From positions 1 through 64,000 of the forward strand of contig NZ_BGNG01000008.1 of the NCBI RefSeq assembly GCF_003203515.1: a DNA stretch of 64,000 nt, read 5' to 3'. Below are positions 44,686 through 53,848 of the stretch, piece by piece. Numbering within the stretch: position 1 is the first letter of the stretch; every line of letters starts with the position of its first letter. Origin of the DNA: Glaciecola sp. KUL10 (GTDB lineage Bacteria > Pseudomonadota > Gammaproteobacteria > Enterobacterales > Alteromonadaceae). A program made the position numbers and the translations under genes. Under the pieces are notes generated by a model that was not told the origin of the DNA, made no database searches, and saw nothing but the letters and a program-made list of their open reading frames with translations.

Positions 44686-45954
44686 ATGAATAAAAAAAAC
44701 ACATTCCACAAATACTGGTTACTCGTTAAAGATGCTATCGACGAATTAGCAGCCCAAAAGCTGCGCACATTTTTGACATTGTTGGGCATGATATTTGGTG
44801 TTGGCGCCGTAATTGCTATGCTCAATATTGGCGAAGGCGCTGAAAAAGAAGCGCTAAAGATGATCGATTCGATGGGGGTTAACAACATTATTATTAACGC
44901 CAAACAGTACAATGGTGAAGAATTACGAGAAATAAGAGCAGAGAGTCTGGGCCTGAATATGGGCGACGTTAATGCCGCCCTAGCTACCCTTCCTTTTGTA
45001 AAAGAATTTAGCGCAAGCAAGAATATCGACACGCACGATGTTTATAGTGATTTCGCCAAAAGTAATGCGCAAGCAATTGGCGTGACGTCGAGTTATTTTC
45101 AGCATGCAAACCTGCAATTGGCAGCAGGCAGGTTTTTGGATGAATCTGATAATAAAAGAATGGCTCAGGTCGCGGTAGTCGGTGCTGATGCCATCAATGA
45201 ATTGTTTCCCGAAATAACAGACCCTAGTTTAATCTTAAATAAACATGTTAAAATCAACCATGTCTGGGCCAAAGTTGTCGGTGTTTTAAATGCGCCAGCT
45301 GGAGATAAAAACGAGTTTCAAGGTGTTCAGATAGGGGGCGACCGATATCGAATATTTCTCCCATTACAAACCGCAGTTCAAAAGTTTTACAGCTTCGCTT
45401 TATCGAGCGAATTAGACAGTATTAAACTTGCGATCGATGAATCCTCAGATCCGTTGATAGCAGCTAAAGCTGTAGAAGAGTTAATGCACCTTCGTCACGG
45501 TGGTGTGAAAGACTATGAACTAATTATTCCTGCGGCACTATTAGCTCAACAAAAACAAACTCAACAAATTTTTAATATTGTCATGGCTTGCGTCGCAGGT
45601 ATTTCTTTACTAGTTGGCGGTATTGGTATTATGAACATCATGCTTGCCAATGTAATGGAGCGAACCACAGAAATTGGATTATTGAGAGCTATTGGCGCGA
45701 CTCAAAAAGACATCAAATTACAATTTTTGGCTGAGAGCTTTACCATATCGATACTGGGGGGCTTGTTGGGTGTGTTTTTTGGTTTGATGCTTTCAGAAAT
45801 CATAGGCTTTTACAGTGGCTGGGCTGTTAGCTGGTCGATTCCAGCGATTTTTTTGTCGCTATCAATTTGTATTATTGTTGGTGTTGGTTTTGGTGTGTTC
45901 CCAGCCATTAAAGCTTCAAAGCTTAATCCAATAGAAGCTTTGCACAGCGATTGA
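44686..45954 (+). CDS. MacB-like FtsX-family ABC permease
   Basis: 422 residues from the ATG at 44686 (an earlier in-frame start at 44647 lies within the adaptor gene). Seen: first membrane helix after AIDELAAQKLRTFLTLLGMIFGVGAVIAMLNIGEGAEKE, which is the classic MacB start, a periplasmic core domain (about 65-290), then three helices with GGIGIMNIMLANVMERTTEIGLLRAIGATQ and the C-terminal PAIKASKLNPIEAL. It acts as a mechanotransmitter pushing periplasmic substrate outward. Substrate unknown; macrolide or peptide export in relatives. It ends the rightward operon and converges with the kinase cluster. Confidence 0.92.
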   Translation: MNKKNTFHKYWLLVKDAIDELAAQKLRTFLTLLGMIFGVGAVIAMLNIGEGAEKEALKMIDSMGVNNIIINAKQYNGEELREIRAESLGLNMGDVNAALATLPFVKEFSASKNIDTHDVYSDFAKSNAQAIGVTSSYFQHANLQLAAGRFLDESDNKRMAQVAVVGADAINELFPEITDPSLILNKHVKINHVWAKVVGVLNAPAGDKNEFQGVQIGGDRYRIFLPLQTAVQKFYSFALSSELDSIKLAIDESSDPLIAAKAVEELMHLRHGGVKDYELIIPAALLAQQKQTQQIFNIVMACVAGISLLVGGIGIMNIMLANVMERTTEIGLLRAIGATQKDIKLQFLAESFTISILGGLLGVFFGLMLSEIIGFYSGWAVSWSIPAIFLSLSICIIVGVGFGVFPAIKASKLNPIEALHSD

Positions 45955-45980
45955 CGCAATATTGAGTAGCACTTTTCTTG

Positions 45981-46394
45981 TTACCATTCGCCAAAGCGCA
46001 GTGAGTCAGTGTTTCTTCGTCCTATCACTTTTAGATCAATGGCAGCCGCTTTCACCTCAATAAACACCTCTAACCCAAGTGTTTTCGCGGTTTGTCGGAT
46101 ATTGTTTTCAAGTAATGCGATTGACGAATTCGTTTCATAAGTCATGACCACACGTGAAGCGGACTTTTGAACAAGCTCAATTTCTTTAAAGCCAGAATAC
46201 TGAACTAAGTACTCACGAAAGCGAAGATATTCAATATTATTAATGCCACTAAGATTAATAATAATCGCGTCGTTGCTTAGGCGTTTTTCTTGCACGGTAT
46301 CGCTTGAATTAACGGTTTCTAGAGAAAAACACGGCGCGCTAAGAAACATAAAGCATGTCAAACCAATTATGAAAAGCAAGTTTCTTAAAATCAT
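45981..46394 (-). CDS. small exported protein, last gene of the kinase/FHA cluster
   Basis: 137 residues; family not recognised. Seen: a signal peptide (about 1-24, APCFS), then an alpha/beta domain with alternating strands (AIIINLSGINNIEYLRFREYL, ASRVVMTYETNSSIALLENNIR, LGLEVFIEV), ending IDLKVIGRR. The strand-helix pattern recalls small periplasmic domains used in envelope machines, but no named family can be assigned. Predicted periplasmic. It lies 65 nt after the preceding gene and converges with the MacB-like gene. Confidence 0.7.
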   Translation of the reverse strand: MILRNLLFIIGLTCFMFLSAPCFSLETVNSSDTVQEKRLSNDAIIINLSGINNIEYLRFREYLVQYSGFKEIELVQKSASRVVMTYETNSSIALLENNIRQTAKTLGLEVFIEVKAAAIDLKVIGRRNTDSLRFGEW

Positions 46395-46459
46395 TGAACA
46401 ATCACCACACTATTGGAGATAGCTATCTTGTTGATTATTAAGTGTAATATAAAATCTTA

Positions 46460-47311
46460 CTAAACAATACAATTAGATTTTGCCAACACCCATGTTTGCT
46501 TAACGAAGCGTTCATTTACAACAATATCCGTCAGTTGCAATGAATTTTGAGCCATAGCATAAACCGCTTGAAACTGGGTTAAAGGCTCACCATCTAGCTG
46601 TGCAGCGATAAATGCACTCAGCCTCAAATCAATCTGCCTTGGAAAGATTCTTACCGGTAACGCGTTGGGTGCATATGCGTTGAGCAAGCGCATTTCTTTT
46701 GCACTTAAGCTGCCATGTGCCACTCTCAACAAATCACTTTTGCCAACCGACTTAACTTCATTCAAAACCATTAAGGAGGACTGACCATCGTTTTCCACGA
46801 GCGCTCCAAATTGCATCCCTTGACAGCTATACATAAACTGAAGAAATTTGCTCCGTTCGCGTTCTCCCTCCGGCAACACTAAACTAAGTGAATTTGAATC
46901 TAAGTGTTGTAATCTTTGATAGTTTTGTTCAACACGCTGAGAGAATTCGACTTCAGAGTAAACCACCTCACTAGTCTTCAATGGCTGCGGGCTTGGCGTT
47001 GGCGAGCTTGGGACAAAAGTCTCACTAGGAGCTTGTTTCACAACCGGCGCGGGTGGTAAATTGACATAAGTTGAATGCACTACATTTGGCAAGTCCTTTG
47101 CCATCAGTTCCTCGTCCAATGAGGGTGTAGCGACCTGGTTCTCTACTTTGATGTCGTTTTCTTTGTCGTTTTCGTTATGCGAGTCAAATATCGGTATTAG
47201 AAATACATCAAGTAACCAAACACATATCACTAGCGCCACAAGAGAAGACGGCTTTCGAACGATATTGTTTAAACGTTGATTATCAGCAATGATCACTTCA
47301 ACTTTTCCCAA
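46460..47311 (-). CDS. single-pass membrane protein with Pro-rich periplasmic linker
   Basis: 283 residues; family not recognised. Seen: a short cytoplasmic N-terminus, one membrane helix (about 22-40), an acidic then Pro-rich linker (about 45-110, including APVVKQAPSETFVPSSPTPSPQP), and a folded C-terminal domain with two Cys (SCQG, KSNC near the end). The layout resembles TonB-type energy-coupling proteins, which cross the periplasm with a Pro-rich arm, but no TonB C-terminal motif is visible. The start is TTG at 47311 with a weak ribosome site. Ten nt separate it from the previous gene. Confidence 0.7.
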   Translation of the reverse strand: MGKVEVIIADNQRLNNIVRKPSSLVALVICVWLLDVFLIPIFDSHNENDKENDIKVENQVATPSLDEELMAKDLPNVVHSTYVNLPPAPVVKQAPSETFVPSSPTPSPQPLKTSEVVYSEVEFSQRVEQNYQRLQHLDSNSLSLVLPEGERERSKFLQFMYSCQGMQFGALVENDGQSSLMVLNEVKSVGKSDLLRVAHGSLSAKEMRLLNAYAPNALPVRIFPRQIDLRLSAFIAAQLDGEPLTQFQAVYAMAQNSLQLTDIVVNERFVKQTWVLAKSNCIV

Positions 47312-47320
47312 ATACTTATT

Positions 47321-47824
47321 TTACTGTGCTAGCAGATGTAAAGAGGCTAGCTCCATTTTATTGATAACATCCTTAAGTTTAGCTTGCTGCTCAATGCGTT
47401 TGGCTCGCTCATTATTTGCTGAAGTTACACTCGCATGCTGATCTATATCTGGCCCCCCTTCCTTAGCAAGTCGAAATTTATTCTGATTAGCAGCTCTAAC
47501 TTCAATATTTGCAGCGGATTCGGTTTGATTTGTTGATGCTTCGTTAAGATTGTCCATTCGTTTTGTAGGTTCAGAGGCTATTAATGCGTTTCTAGCTTGA
47601 TTATTTTTTACGAGTTCAGCTTGTTGATTGACTAACAGACTTAGCTTCTTCATCTCAGTTTCTAGCGCAACTACGCGCGCTAGAAATTGCTGTTCTTTTG
47701 TAACACTAATGGGTGTAACTCTACTATTGCTATCAAATTTCGACAGCCAAGATTGACCGAATGATGATTGGACAACCAAATAAACAAACCCGACAAAGGC
47801 GCTAATAAAAAATAGTGTCTTCAT
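47321..47824 (-). CDS. single-pass membrane coiled-coil protein
   Basis: 167 residues; family not recognised. Seen: an N-terminal membrane anchor (about 3-20), a heptad-like segment (QFLARVVALETEMKKLSLLVNQQAELVKN), a polar middle and another helical stretch near the C-terminus (AKRIEQQAKLKDVINKMELASLHLL). Expected in the periplasm, anchored in the inner membrane. Its ATG overlaps the stop of the ExbB-like gene (ATGA), so it is probably a partner of that channel subunit. Confidence 0.7.
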   Translation of the reverse strand: MKTLFFISAFVGFVYLVVQSSFGQSWLSKFDSNSRVTPISVTKEQQFLARVVALETEMKKLSLLVNQQAELVKNNQARNALIASEPTKRMDNLNEASTNQTESAANIEVRAANQNKFRLAKEGGPDIDQHASVTSANNERAKRIEQQAKLKDVINKMELASLHLLAQ

Positions 47825-48408
47825 TTATTTTCTCCATTGATAAATATCGTAGATTCTGCCTCTTGTTGGCTCACACGAGCAGCAAACTTTATTGATATTG
47901 ATGCGCGTACTAAAGTTGCACTTGGCAACCCAACTACCGTCGTCATAAACGCTAGTGAGAATTGTGCGGTTAATTCACCAATTAACGGTTCAACTGTTTC
48001 AGGTGTGAGAGCTTGACCAGATAGGGTTCCTATTCCTAAACTTATCCCTAGCAAAGTGAACGTTAACGCAAGTGTCGAAATACCGTTGCCCGCTTGCTGG
48101 CCAACCTCGTACCAGAACTCTGGCTTTATATCATGATGAATTCTGACAAAGGATATTGCCCCCACGCCCATCAATACAAAATAAATCAGCGTAAATGACA
48201 CCCCGAAATAAGCCTCAACCCATGTCAAAATATCCGCTAAATTCATGTCGGTAATAAAACTTGCCATCGCTAGCAAGATGACAATAGTGGCTATTGCAAA
48301 CGTGATAACTTGAGACAAATTAATGTGCGACTTTTGCTCTGCTGGTAGCTTGCGTTTCGCCGAAACTTTGAAATATCGGTTGTCATCTATATCACTCACC
48401 GCTTTCAT
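47821..48408 (-). CDS. MotA/TolQ/ExbB-like proton-channel subunit
   Basis: 195 residues, three membrane helices (about 32-52, 68-90 and 112-172 with two helical spans). Seen: the C-terminal block GNGISTLALTFTLLGISLGIGTLSGQ followed by EPLIGELTAQFSLAFMTTVVGLPSATLV. This reproduces the ExbB/TolQ/MotA channel pattern (TLGLLGTVxG, then ALxTTxxGLxxA). It is shorter at the cytoplasmic loop than ExbB. Such proteins convert proton flow into motion in TonB, Tol-Pal, gliding and flagellar systems. Start overlaps the previous stop (TAATG). Channel-like assignment is from motif reading; which machine it drives is unknown. Confidence 0.75.
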   Translation of the reverse strand: MKAVSDIDDNRYFKVSAKRKLPAEQKSHINLSQVITFAIATIVILLAMASFITDMNLADILTWVEAYFGVSFTLIYFVLMGVGAISFVRIHHDIKPEFWYEVGQQAGNGISTLALTFTLLGISLGIGTLSGQALTPETVEPLIGELTAQFSLAFMTTVVGLPSATLVRASISIKFAARVSQQEAESTIFINGENK

Positions 48409-48806
48409 TATCTAAACCCAGCTTTGCTGCTCAAAATTCGTTTATTTGTTAATCGGACCTGGTTCAACCATTGTTCGGTAGCACTCTTCTTTTGTTCAGC
48501 GCCTGCATGAACCAAAAAAGTTAAGTCATAGTTTTCAAACGCTTTTTGAGCCAATCGGCTATTTGATTGCACGAGGCGCTCATCTCTAAGGACCATGCGC
48601 TCCATGTCACTAAGTTGCCGTTGTTTTAGCTTAATTTTAGATAGTCGCTGCTGTGCATCGGCCTCTGTGTCTAACAAATCATTAATTAGCGCAGCGCGCT
48701 CTCTTTCTAAATTTTTAAGTGTGAACAAAGGGTCTTTTGCTAGCACAGAAAAACTGCATGCACATAACAAAGACAACGCGAGGGTATTTACTATTGATTT
48801 TTTCAT
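48408..48806 (-). CDS. small periplasmic helical protein
   Basis: 132 residues; family not recognised. Seen: a signal peptide cleaved near VLAKD (about residue 23) and an almost wholly helical body rich in Arg, Lys, Glu and Leu (LERERAALINDLLDTEADAQQRLSKIKLKQRQLSDMERMVLRDERL), which should form a coiled coil. It is translationally coupled to the ExbB-like gene. In Vibrio TonB2-type systems a periplasmic coiled coil (TtpC) is joined to an ExbB domain; this pair of genes could be a split equivalent, which is only inference. Confidence 0.7.
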   Translation of the reverse strand: MKKSIVNTLALSLLCACSFSVLAKDPLFTLKNLERERAALINDLLDTEADAQQRLSKIKLKQRQLSDMERMVLRDERLVQSNSRLAQKAFENYDLTFLVHAGAEQKKSATEQWLNQVRLTNKRILSSKAGFR

Positions 48807-48836
48807 GATTATCTCCAGAAACGAACGAAGTTATGG

Positions 48837-49736
48837 CTATAAAAACAAATCTACAGCTTGTGCAGGTTTGGTCATTTGAGCTTGGTTGAAACCTTCGTCT
48901 TCTTGCTCGTAAGCGATTTCATACTCTAACGCTTGAGCATCCAAGGCTACCAACTTTGCCATATAGCTAAGCATTAAAGACTCCTGATCTAGCAAAGACT
49001 GTTCAGTCGATGCCTGCATTAATAGTTGTCTAACATATTCTTGTGCGCTCACCTCAACACCATCAATAGTGGGTGCAACTGAAGCCTTGTGCGCAGAAAT
49101 AGCTTGCTTTAACTGCTCGATTTTTGAAAGATTATGAGCAAACTCATCTGCATAAGGACTTGGTTTGTCATAACCATCGTGCAACAAAGTTTGATCAACT
49201 TGTGCCATTACCGCCTCCATGCGTTGACGAGCTTTTTCCTGCTGTTGTTTAAGCTTGGCTGTTGCTTGTTTAGCGTCCAGATTTGCCTGCTTATGTAGCT
49301 TAGTCAAAACATCTTCGTACAAGTCCTGCTTTCTATCTAATGCGTCTTGTCTGAGATTTTGGCTTTGTTGCATCAGGTCTAAATAGCTTGATTTTAGCTG
49401 AACTAAATTCACGCGCTCTTCAATCCACTCTCCCTCAGGGGCTTCGACAACCAATGCTTGAAGGTTTTTAATTTGCTCACTCGCAGCAGAAACCTCCTGT
49501 TCAATGGATAATAATGACTGCGCCATAGGTGACATTTCAAAATCTTGCTGAATACGCTTTTCTATAAGATTAGCGGGCAGCTTAATTAATGATTCGCTAG
49601 CCACTGGTTGCCAGTTTTGGGTCGAAGCAAAAGAAACAGTGCTCGTAAACGCAATAGAAGCAGTGAGCAATGCAATTTTAAAAACCTTGGGTGTAAGCAA
49701 ACTGCTTGTATATGATTGTTGATAGTTTTTGTTCAT
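48837..49736 (-). CDS. periplasmic coiled-coil protein
   Basis: 299 residues from the ATG at 49736 (GGAG seven nt upstream; an earlier in-frame codon at 49769 overlaps the previous gene). Family not recognised. Seen: an extended signal peptide (cleavage near VSFAS), then a long helical body with heptads from about residue 50 to 280 (IEQEVSAASEQIKNLQALV, LTKLHKQANLDAKQATAKLKQQQEKARQRMEAVMAQVDQ). Predicted soluble in the periplasm. Together with the 132-residue protein it would provide long periplasmic rods for the ExbB-like complex. Confidence 0.72.
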   Translation of the reverse strand: MNKNYQQSYTSSLLTPKVFKIALLTASIAFTSTVSFASTQNWQPVASESLIKLPANLIEKRIQQDFEMSPMAQSLLSIEQEVSAASEQIKNLQALVVEAPEGEWIEERVNLVQLKSSYLDLMQQSQNLRQDALDRKQDLYEDVLTKLHKQANLDAKQATAKLKQQQEKARQRMEAVMAQVDQTLLHDGYDKPSPYADEFAHNLSKIEQLKQAISAHKASVAPTIDGVEVSAQEYVRQLLMQASTEQSLLDQESLMLSYMAKLVALDAQALEYEIAYEQEDEGFNQAQMTKPAQAVDLFL

Positions 49737-49753
49737 GAAGATACTCCGTTTCC

Positions 49754-50293
49754 CTAATTGATTGACCAATATTGCTGACGAGCCAATTCTGACTTTAAGG
49801 TTGAGTTGATATTTAGAAGGTTAAGTTGGCGCTCAGTCAGACCATCTCGAGCCAGCAATGCCGTTGCAGTATCAACAAATGAAGTGTAATCAGGCATTAC
49901 TAAGTCTTGTCTTGGGAAACGTTTGCGAAATTGCTCAAGGCTTTGTTTAGCACTTTTTAGTTCACCCGCTTTAATAAAATTTAATACGCTTAATGCATTA
50001 AATTGCATCGCAGTTTGGTTATCTGGGTGTTTAGGAAAAAACGAGATACCATTGATGCAACGTTCAGCATGATTGGCTAAGGCCATGTAAGCACCAAGAT
50101 TTGTTCCACTTTCTAGCGCACTCTCTCTTTGTTTGACTTGCTGCTCGCAGGCAAAATCAACACGTTTCAACTGATTAAATTGCTCATCTTGCTGTTGATT
50201 GCTAAATCCAGACGTTGCCGAACAAGCTGACAAGGTAATTGCGCAACACAAAATAGCGATAGGCTTTATTTTTGATGTGTATTTAGAGGTCAT
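49754..50293 (-). CDS. lipoprotein with helical-repeat character
   Basis: 179 residues from the ATG at 50293, which has GGAG six nt upstream; the earlier TTG and ATG codons are too close to that site. Seen: lipobox LSAC (about residue 25, then SATSG, so outer membrane expected), followed by an alpha-helical body with TPR-like pacing (LGAYMALANHAERCINGISFFP, MQFNALSVLNFIKAGELKSAKQSLEQFRKRF). Not assigned to a named family. It would be the outer-membrane contact of the cluster. Confidence 0.72.
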   Translation of the reverse strand: MTSKYTSKIKPIAILCCAITLSACSATSGFSNQQQDEQFNQLKRVDFACEQQVKQRESALESGTNLGAYMALANHAERCINGISFFPKHPDNQTAMQFNALSVLNFIKAGELKSAKQSLEQFRKRFPRQDLVMPDYTSFVDTATALLARDGLTERQLNLLNINSTLKSELARQQYWSIN

Positions 50294-50380
50294 ATTCATC
50301 TCCAATCATGAGTTACGATTGGGTATGAAACACTTTGGGAGGTTTTTTTATCTATAACAGAATTTTTTCAAAAAAACTTT

Positions 50381-51655
50381 TTATAAACTTAGTTTCCCTA
50401 CAATAAAATTGACGCTGTATGATTGTTGTGAGAACCAAGGAGATATTGTTGCAAGGTCAAAACGCTCAGAGGTGTCGACAAAACCAACTTGCTGAAAACC
50501 TTTAGCCGTAGTCCTAAGATATGTGTTCAACGATTGATGGTCGGCTTCATCTAAATATCGCTCAGAAAGTACTAAGGTGAAATTTCGTGTGATGCGCCTA
50601 TTGTCTGGCAGTGGGATTTGCCAGCTATTTTCAAGCTTAGCTAGTCTCACGAGCGCCCCTGAATCTGATACCAACCATACGCTTTTAATCTTATTGTCCA
50701 ATCCTAATTTGAGCTCACATAATGTGCTTAAGGAAAGTTTAGGCAACGTCACTATTGGTAAATCATCCAATGTGTTAGATTGTTGAAAACTAGTGTGGTC
50801 GCATATGCCGCTATCAGACAATGTTGATTTCAATATGCTTGGCGACGGACTATTTAAAAAATAATGATGGGATAAAAAAATCGTTAAGACACTAACGACT
50901 AGCAAACTCAATGCACCAGAAACAATATAGATTTGTTTTTGATTTTGGTTAGTGATTTTCGTTTCGTTTTTTTCGAATTCCGGTTCTTCATAATCAGAGA
51001 TACTCGGGGTATTCTTTAATGGCAATAGCATTTCAAGCTGAGGGCTATCTTCCTCAAGTTGAATTGATAAACATTCTGGAATACTTCTCAGCACTCCCCT
51101 TGATAAAAGCTTGCTAGCACAGTCAAACAGCGAACTCGCCCCAAAACCACTACAAGGTAAAGTGAGTGTCTGTCCAACGTCATTGGCATTTGGCATTATC
51201 CATTGAACCATAATCCCATTGCTCATCCAGTGCATTATTTGTCCTTTTGCACTTACTATCTTTTTTTCTAAGCCCTCGATTTTCTTAACCGACATATCAA
51301 ATGTTGATACTGCACCCGTCACGCAAAGAGCGATATCACCTTGTGTTATTTCACTTTGAGCAAGTTGATTGTTCGCATACAGCAAATGCGCCAAATAAAA
51401 ACCTAATTGCCAGCTTTCTCCTTGGTCGATCGCGTTATCCACATTTATTCTATATGCTGACCCACCAAAATGATTATGAATTAAGCCCGTGGGAGATTTA
51501 ACAAAGAAATCATAAGCATCACTGATTCCAGCTAACTTAGCGCTGCCATCAATGGTCACGATTGAGCGCGTACCCTGCTCTTCTAGCAGTGTCATATTTT
51601 GAACTGCCACTAGCCCATGAGTCGTTGCCACATAAATATGAACCTTAACTGGCAT
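50381..51655 (-). CDS. membrane protein with possible Lon-like N-terminal domain
   Basis: 424 residues. Seen: a cytoplasmic N-terminal domain (1-230), one membrane helix (about 241-262) and a periplasmic C-terminal domain (about 270-424). The N-domain has YRINVDNAIDQGESWQLGFYLAHLL, then EITQGDIALCVTGAV and KKIEGLEKKIVSAKG. This order resembles the S16 (Lon) peptidase domain: the catalytic Ser region, gDIAxTGxI, then the GGxxxK lysine region. S81 and K132 would be the dyad, but neighbouring residues differ, so it may be an inactive relative or a chance likeness. AAGGA precedes the ATG. Confidence 0.68.
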   Translation of the reverse strand: MPVKVHIYVATTHGLVAVQNMTLLEEQGTRSIVTIDGSAKLAGISDAYDFFVKSPTGLIHNHFGGSAYRINVDNAIDQGESWQLGFYLAHLLYANNQLAQSEITQGDIALCVTGAVSTFDMSVKKIEGLEKKIVSAKGQIMHWMSNGIMVQWIMPNANDVGQTLTLPCSGFGASSLFDCASKLLSRGVLRSIPECLSIQLEEDSPQLEMLLPLKNTPSISDYEEPEFEKNETKITNQNQKQIYIVSGALSLLVVSVLTIFLSHHYFLNSPSPSILKSTLSDSGICDHTSFQQSNTLDDLPIVTLPKLSLSTLCELKLGLDNKIKSVWLVSDSGALVRLAKLENSWQIPLPDNRRITRNFTLVLSERYLDEADHQSLNTYLRTTAKGFQQVGFVDTSERFDLATISPWFSQQSYSVNFIVGKLSL

Positions 51656-51692
51656 GGCTTTCCTTATAATTTAATCACAACTATCTAAACTG

Positions 51693-52256
51693 TTAACTCA
51701 AATGAATAAACGTATCATCATTGATCAAAACCCCGTACTCTTGGGATGTCTTTGCTAATGTTAGTTCAGCTCTATTATCTTGTAACGTCATAAAACTCAA
51801 AACAGAGCATTTATTGTTTAAAACCATATGCAGGTGACAACCCACCTGGGTTTGCGTTGATGAAGCGTTTTTTAATAGCAGGTTGACGCTGGCCAATGAA
51901 TCATCATGTTCAACATCCCTAACTCGCAATTCAAATTTATCAGTTTGCCGCACAAGCGCCTCAACAACTGAACTGGCAGCTGCTTGGGCGTCACTGATTG
52001 ACAAACTTATTTTGTTCAAAACCCATAAATATTGAGGCATATGTATAGATGATTTGTTTATTCTCACCAAATTAGCTTTTGATGCAGCTAAGTGAGGTAA
52101 ACACGCTGTTTTTACAATGTCGTTGAAAAGTAGTGGTTTTTTATGCTGCTTATTAACACTTGTCGTTACTTCGTTGTGTGCTTGCTCGGACAGTTTTCTC
52201 GTCGCCTTTGCTATGGCGAATAATTGTTCATGTGCACTTGTTATTGACTGATTCAT
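51693..52256 (-). CDS. cytoplasmic protein of unknown function, kinase/FHA cluster
   Basis: 187 residues; family not recognised. Seen: no signal peptide or membrane segment, a helical N-terminal half (HEQLFAIAKATRKLSEQAHNEV, LSISDAQAAASSVVEALV) and a beta-rich C-terminal half. Its ATG overlaps the stop of the 531-residue gene (ATGA), so the two products are probably made in proportion and may bind each other. Confidence 0.68.
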   Translation of the reverse strand: MNQSITSAHEQLFAIAKATRKLSEQAHNEVTTSVNKQHKKPLLFNDIVKTACLPHLAASKANLVRINKSSIHMPQYLWVLNKISLSISDAQAAASSVVEALVRQTDKFELRVRDVEHDDSLASVNLLLKNASSTQTQVGCHLHMVLNNKCSVLSFMTLQDNRAELTLAKTSQEYGVLINDDTFIHLS

Positions 52257-53848
52257 ATAGCCCCTCGGTGGCGTAGCTTTAACTCTTCAGTGAATATGCA
52301 AAGATCAGCGCTAAAATTTACAACGCACGCCTCTAAAATTGATATTTCTTTGGTGGTTTCTCCAACAGATGAAACAAAAGTACTGATGGCTTTTGTTACT
52401 AACACATCCAAATTGACTAATTGTTGACTGCCTTCTAGATATGCGTCTTCATCGTATTTGTGCCAATCTTTAAAGCCTTGTTTATTATTCTTTCTTAATG
52501 CATCTTGAGCCAAGTTGAACACCTTGTTCAACACAGGCTTTTCAAGTTGCCACCTCTTGAGCATGACAAACAATTCGTTAGTTCCCTTCGCCGATTCTTC
52601 GGTGATATTGGCTTGAAAAAACAACCGAAGTGCAGATAACTGAGCGGCGTCTATTAAGTCTTGTAACACCCAATCTAATACACTTAAACAAGCAAGGCTT
52701 TTTTTGTTGTATAAGACTGCTACGCATGACAAGAGTGTTAATTTAATTGCTTTCTTGAGGCTAACTAGTTGTTGATAATGTGTTTCATAACTTTCGATCG
52801 GATGTGAGCGTTCATGTGTTTTATCTTGTATTTGTGTGCTACGAGATAACTGAATCAATTGACTTTGCCACTGACCAAATACGCTTGCTCGCCATGCACT
52901 AAGCGGTAGGCTGTCATTTAGATTTGCAACTGTGATATGCGGTAAAACCAACCCGATTTGCTTGCTACTTAAAAATTTCGGCGTCGAACTCAAGGGTGTT
53001 TTTTCAAATGCCTCAAAAATGTTTGATGCACTTTCGTACAGTGAAATTTCATCTTGGCTAACGATTTGTGCATATTCATCCAATGACAAAGCATGTTGAG
53101 CCTCGTGAGCTTGTAACAAAGACTTTTTTGCAAGCTCATAATCTATTACATCTTCTAATGCACTTGTGTATTTGACATAGCCGTCGATATCGCGACTATC
53201 TTGCCAAAATCTTATTACCTTATGATCATCGAACTTACCCGCTGGCGCTTGTTTCTGGGTCCATTGTTCAATGTGCCTAAACCTTTGCTGGACTTTTGCA
53301 CTCGGAAGATGTGCTTTTAACCAATCGTATATTTGTTTTTGTAAAGTGTTGGCGTGTTGTTTTATTGACTTTTCATCTGTCCCCATCAAGTTTGCTTCCA
53401 GTTCATCCAATAGATGGTGAATATGAGTCGTAAGCAGTTCTAAAAATGCAGAGAGCAAACTAATACGTGTTGCAGAAATTACAAACTTGCTGTACTTGAA
53501 TTGAATACACAAGCCCATTTCATCAATATATATTTTGGAGTCTGACGGCAGCCATTCTGCCTGGTGGCTGTGCTCAAACGCTTTTCTAAAAGCACTAGGT
53601 GTTATCGCTTCATCAATCCAAAAGAAATTCAATAGTGCAGCTGAATCGCGCTTGTAGTTAACCACGGCCCAAACTAGGTAACAAAGTTCTAAACTCAATT
53701 TTGCATAGTTACGACAACATATGTATTGCGATAAACGATCAATTGTTTTTGTATGATATTTTTTGCCACTTACTGAGGAGGTATCTCTGAGCGCTTCGAA
53801 ATCAGCTAATAGACTTTCGCTTATACCCACTGAAATTATACTAGGCAT
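52253..53848 (-). CDS. large cytoplasmic helical protein, kinase/FHA cluster
   Basis: 531 residues from the ATG at 53848 (GAGAG six nt upstream; a GTG two codons earlier is also possible). Family not recognised. Seen: no signal peptide, no convincing membrane helix, predominantly helical sequence rich in Leu, Gln and His, with no nucleotide-binding or catalytic motif that I can find. It overlaps the FHA gene by 8 nt and the next gene by 4 nt. A cytoplasmic adaptor or phosphorylation target read by the FHA domain is a reasonable guess, nothing more. Confidence 0.7.
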   Translation of the reverse strand: MPSIISVGISESLLADFEALRDTSSVSGKKYHTKTIDRLSQYICCRNYAKLSLELCYLVWAVVNYKRDSAALLNFFWIDEAITPSAFRKAFEHSHQAEWLPSDSKIYIDEMGLCIQFKYSKFVISATRISLLSAFLELLTTHIHHLLDELEANLMGTDEKSIKQHANTLQKQIYDWLKAHLPSAKVQQRFRHIEQWTQKQAPAGKFDDHKVIRFWQDSRDIDGYVKYTSALEDVIDYELAKKSLLQAHEAQHALSLDEYAQIVSQDEISLYESASNIFEAFEKTPLSSTPKFLSSKQIGLVLPHITVANLNDSLPLSAWRASVFGQWQSQLIQLSRSTQIQDKTHERSHPIESYETHYQQLVSLKKAIKLTLLSCVAVLYNKKSLACLSVLDWVLQDLIDAAQLSALRLFFQANITEESAKGTNELFVMLKRWQLEKPVLNKVFNLAQDALRKNNKQGFKDWHKYDEDAYLEGSQQLVNLDVLVTKAISTFVSSVGETTKEISILEACVVNFSADLCIFTEELKLRHRGAI

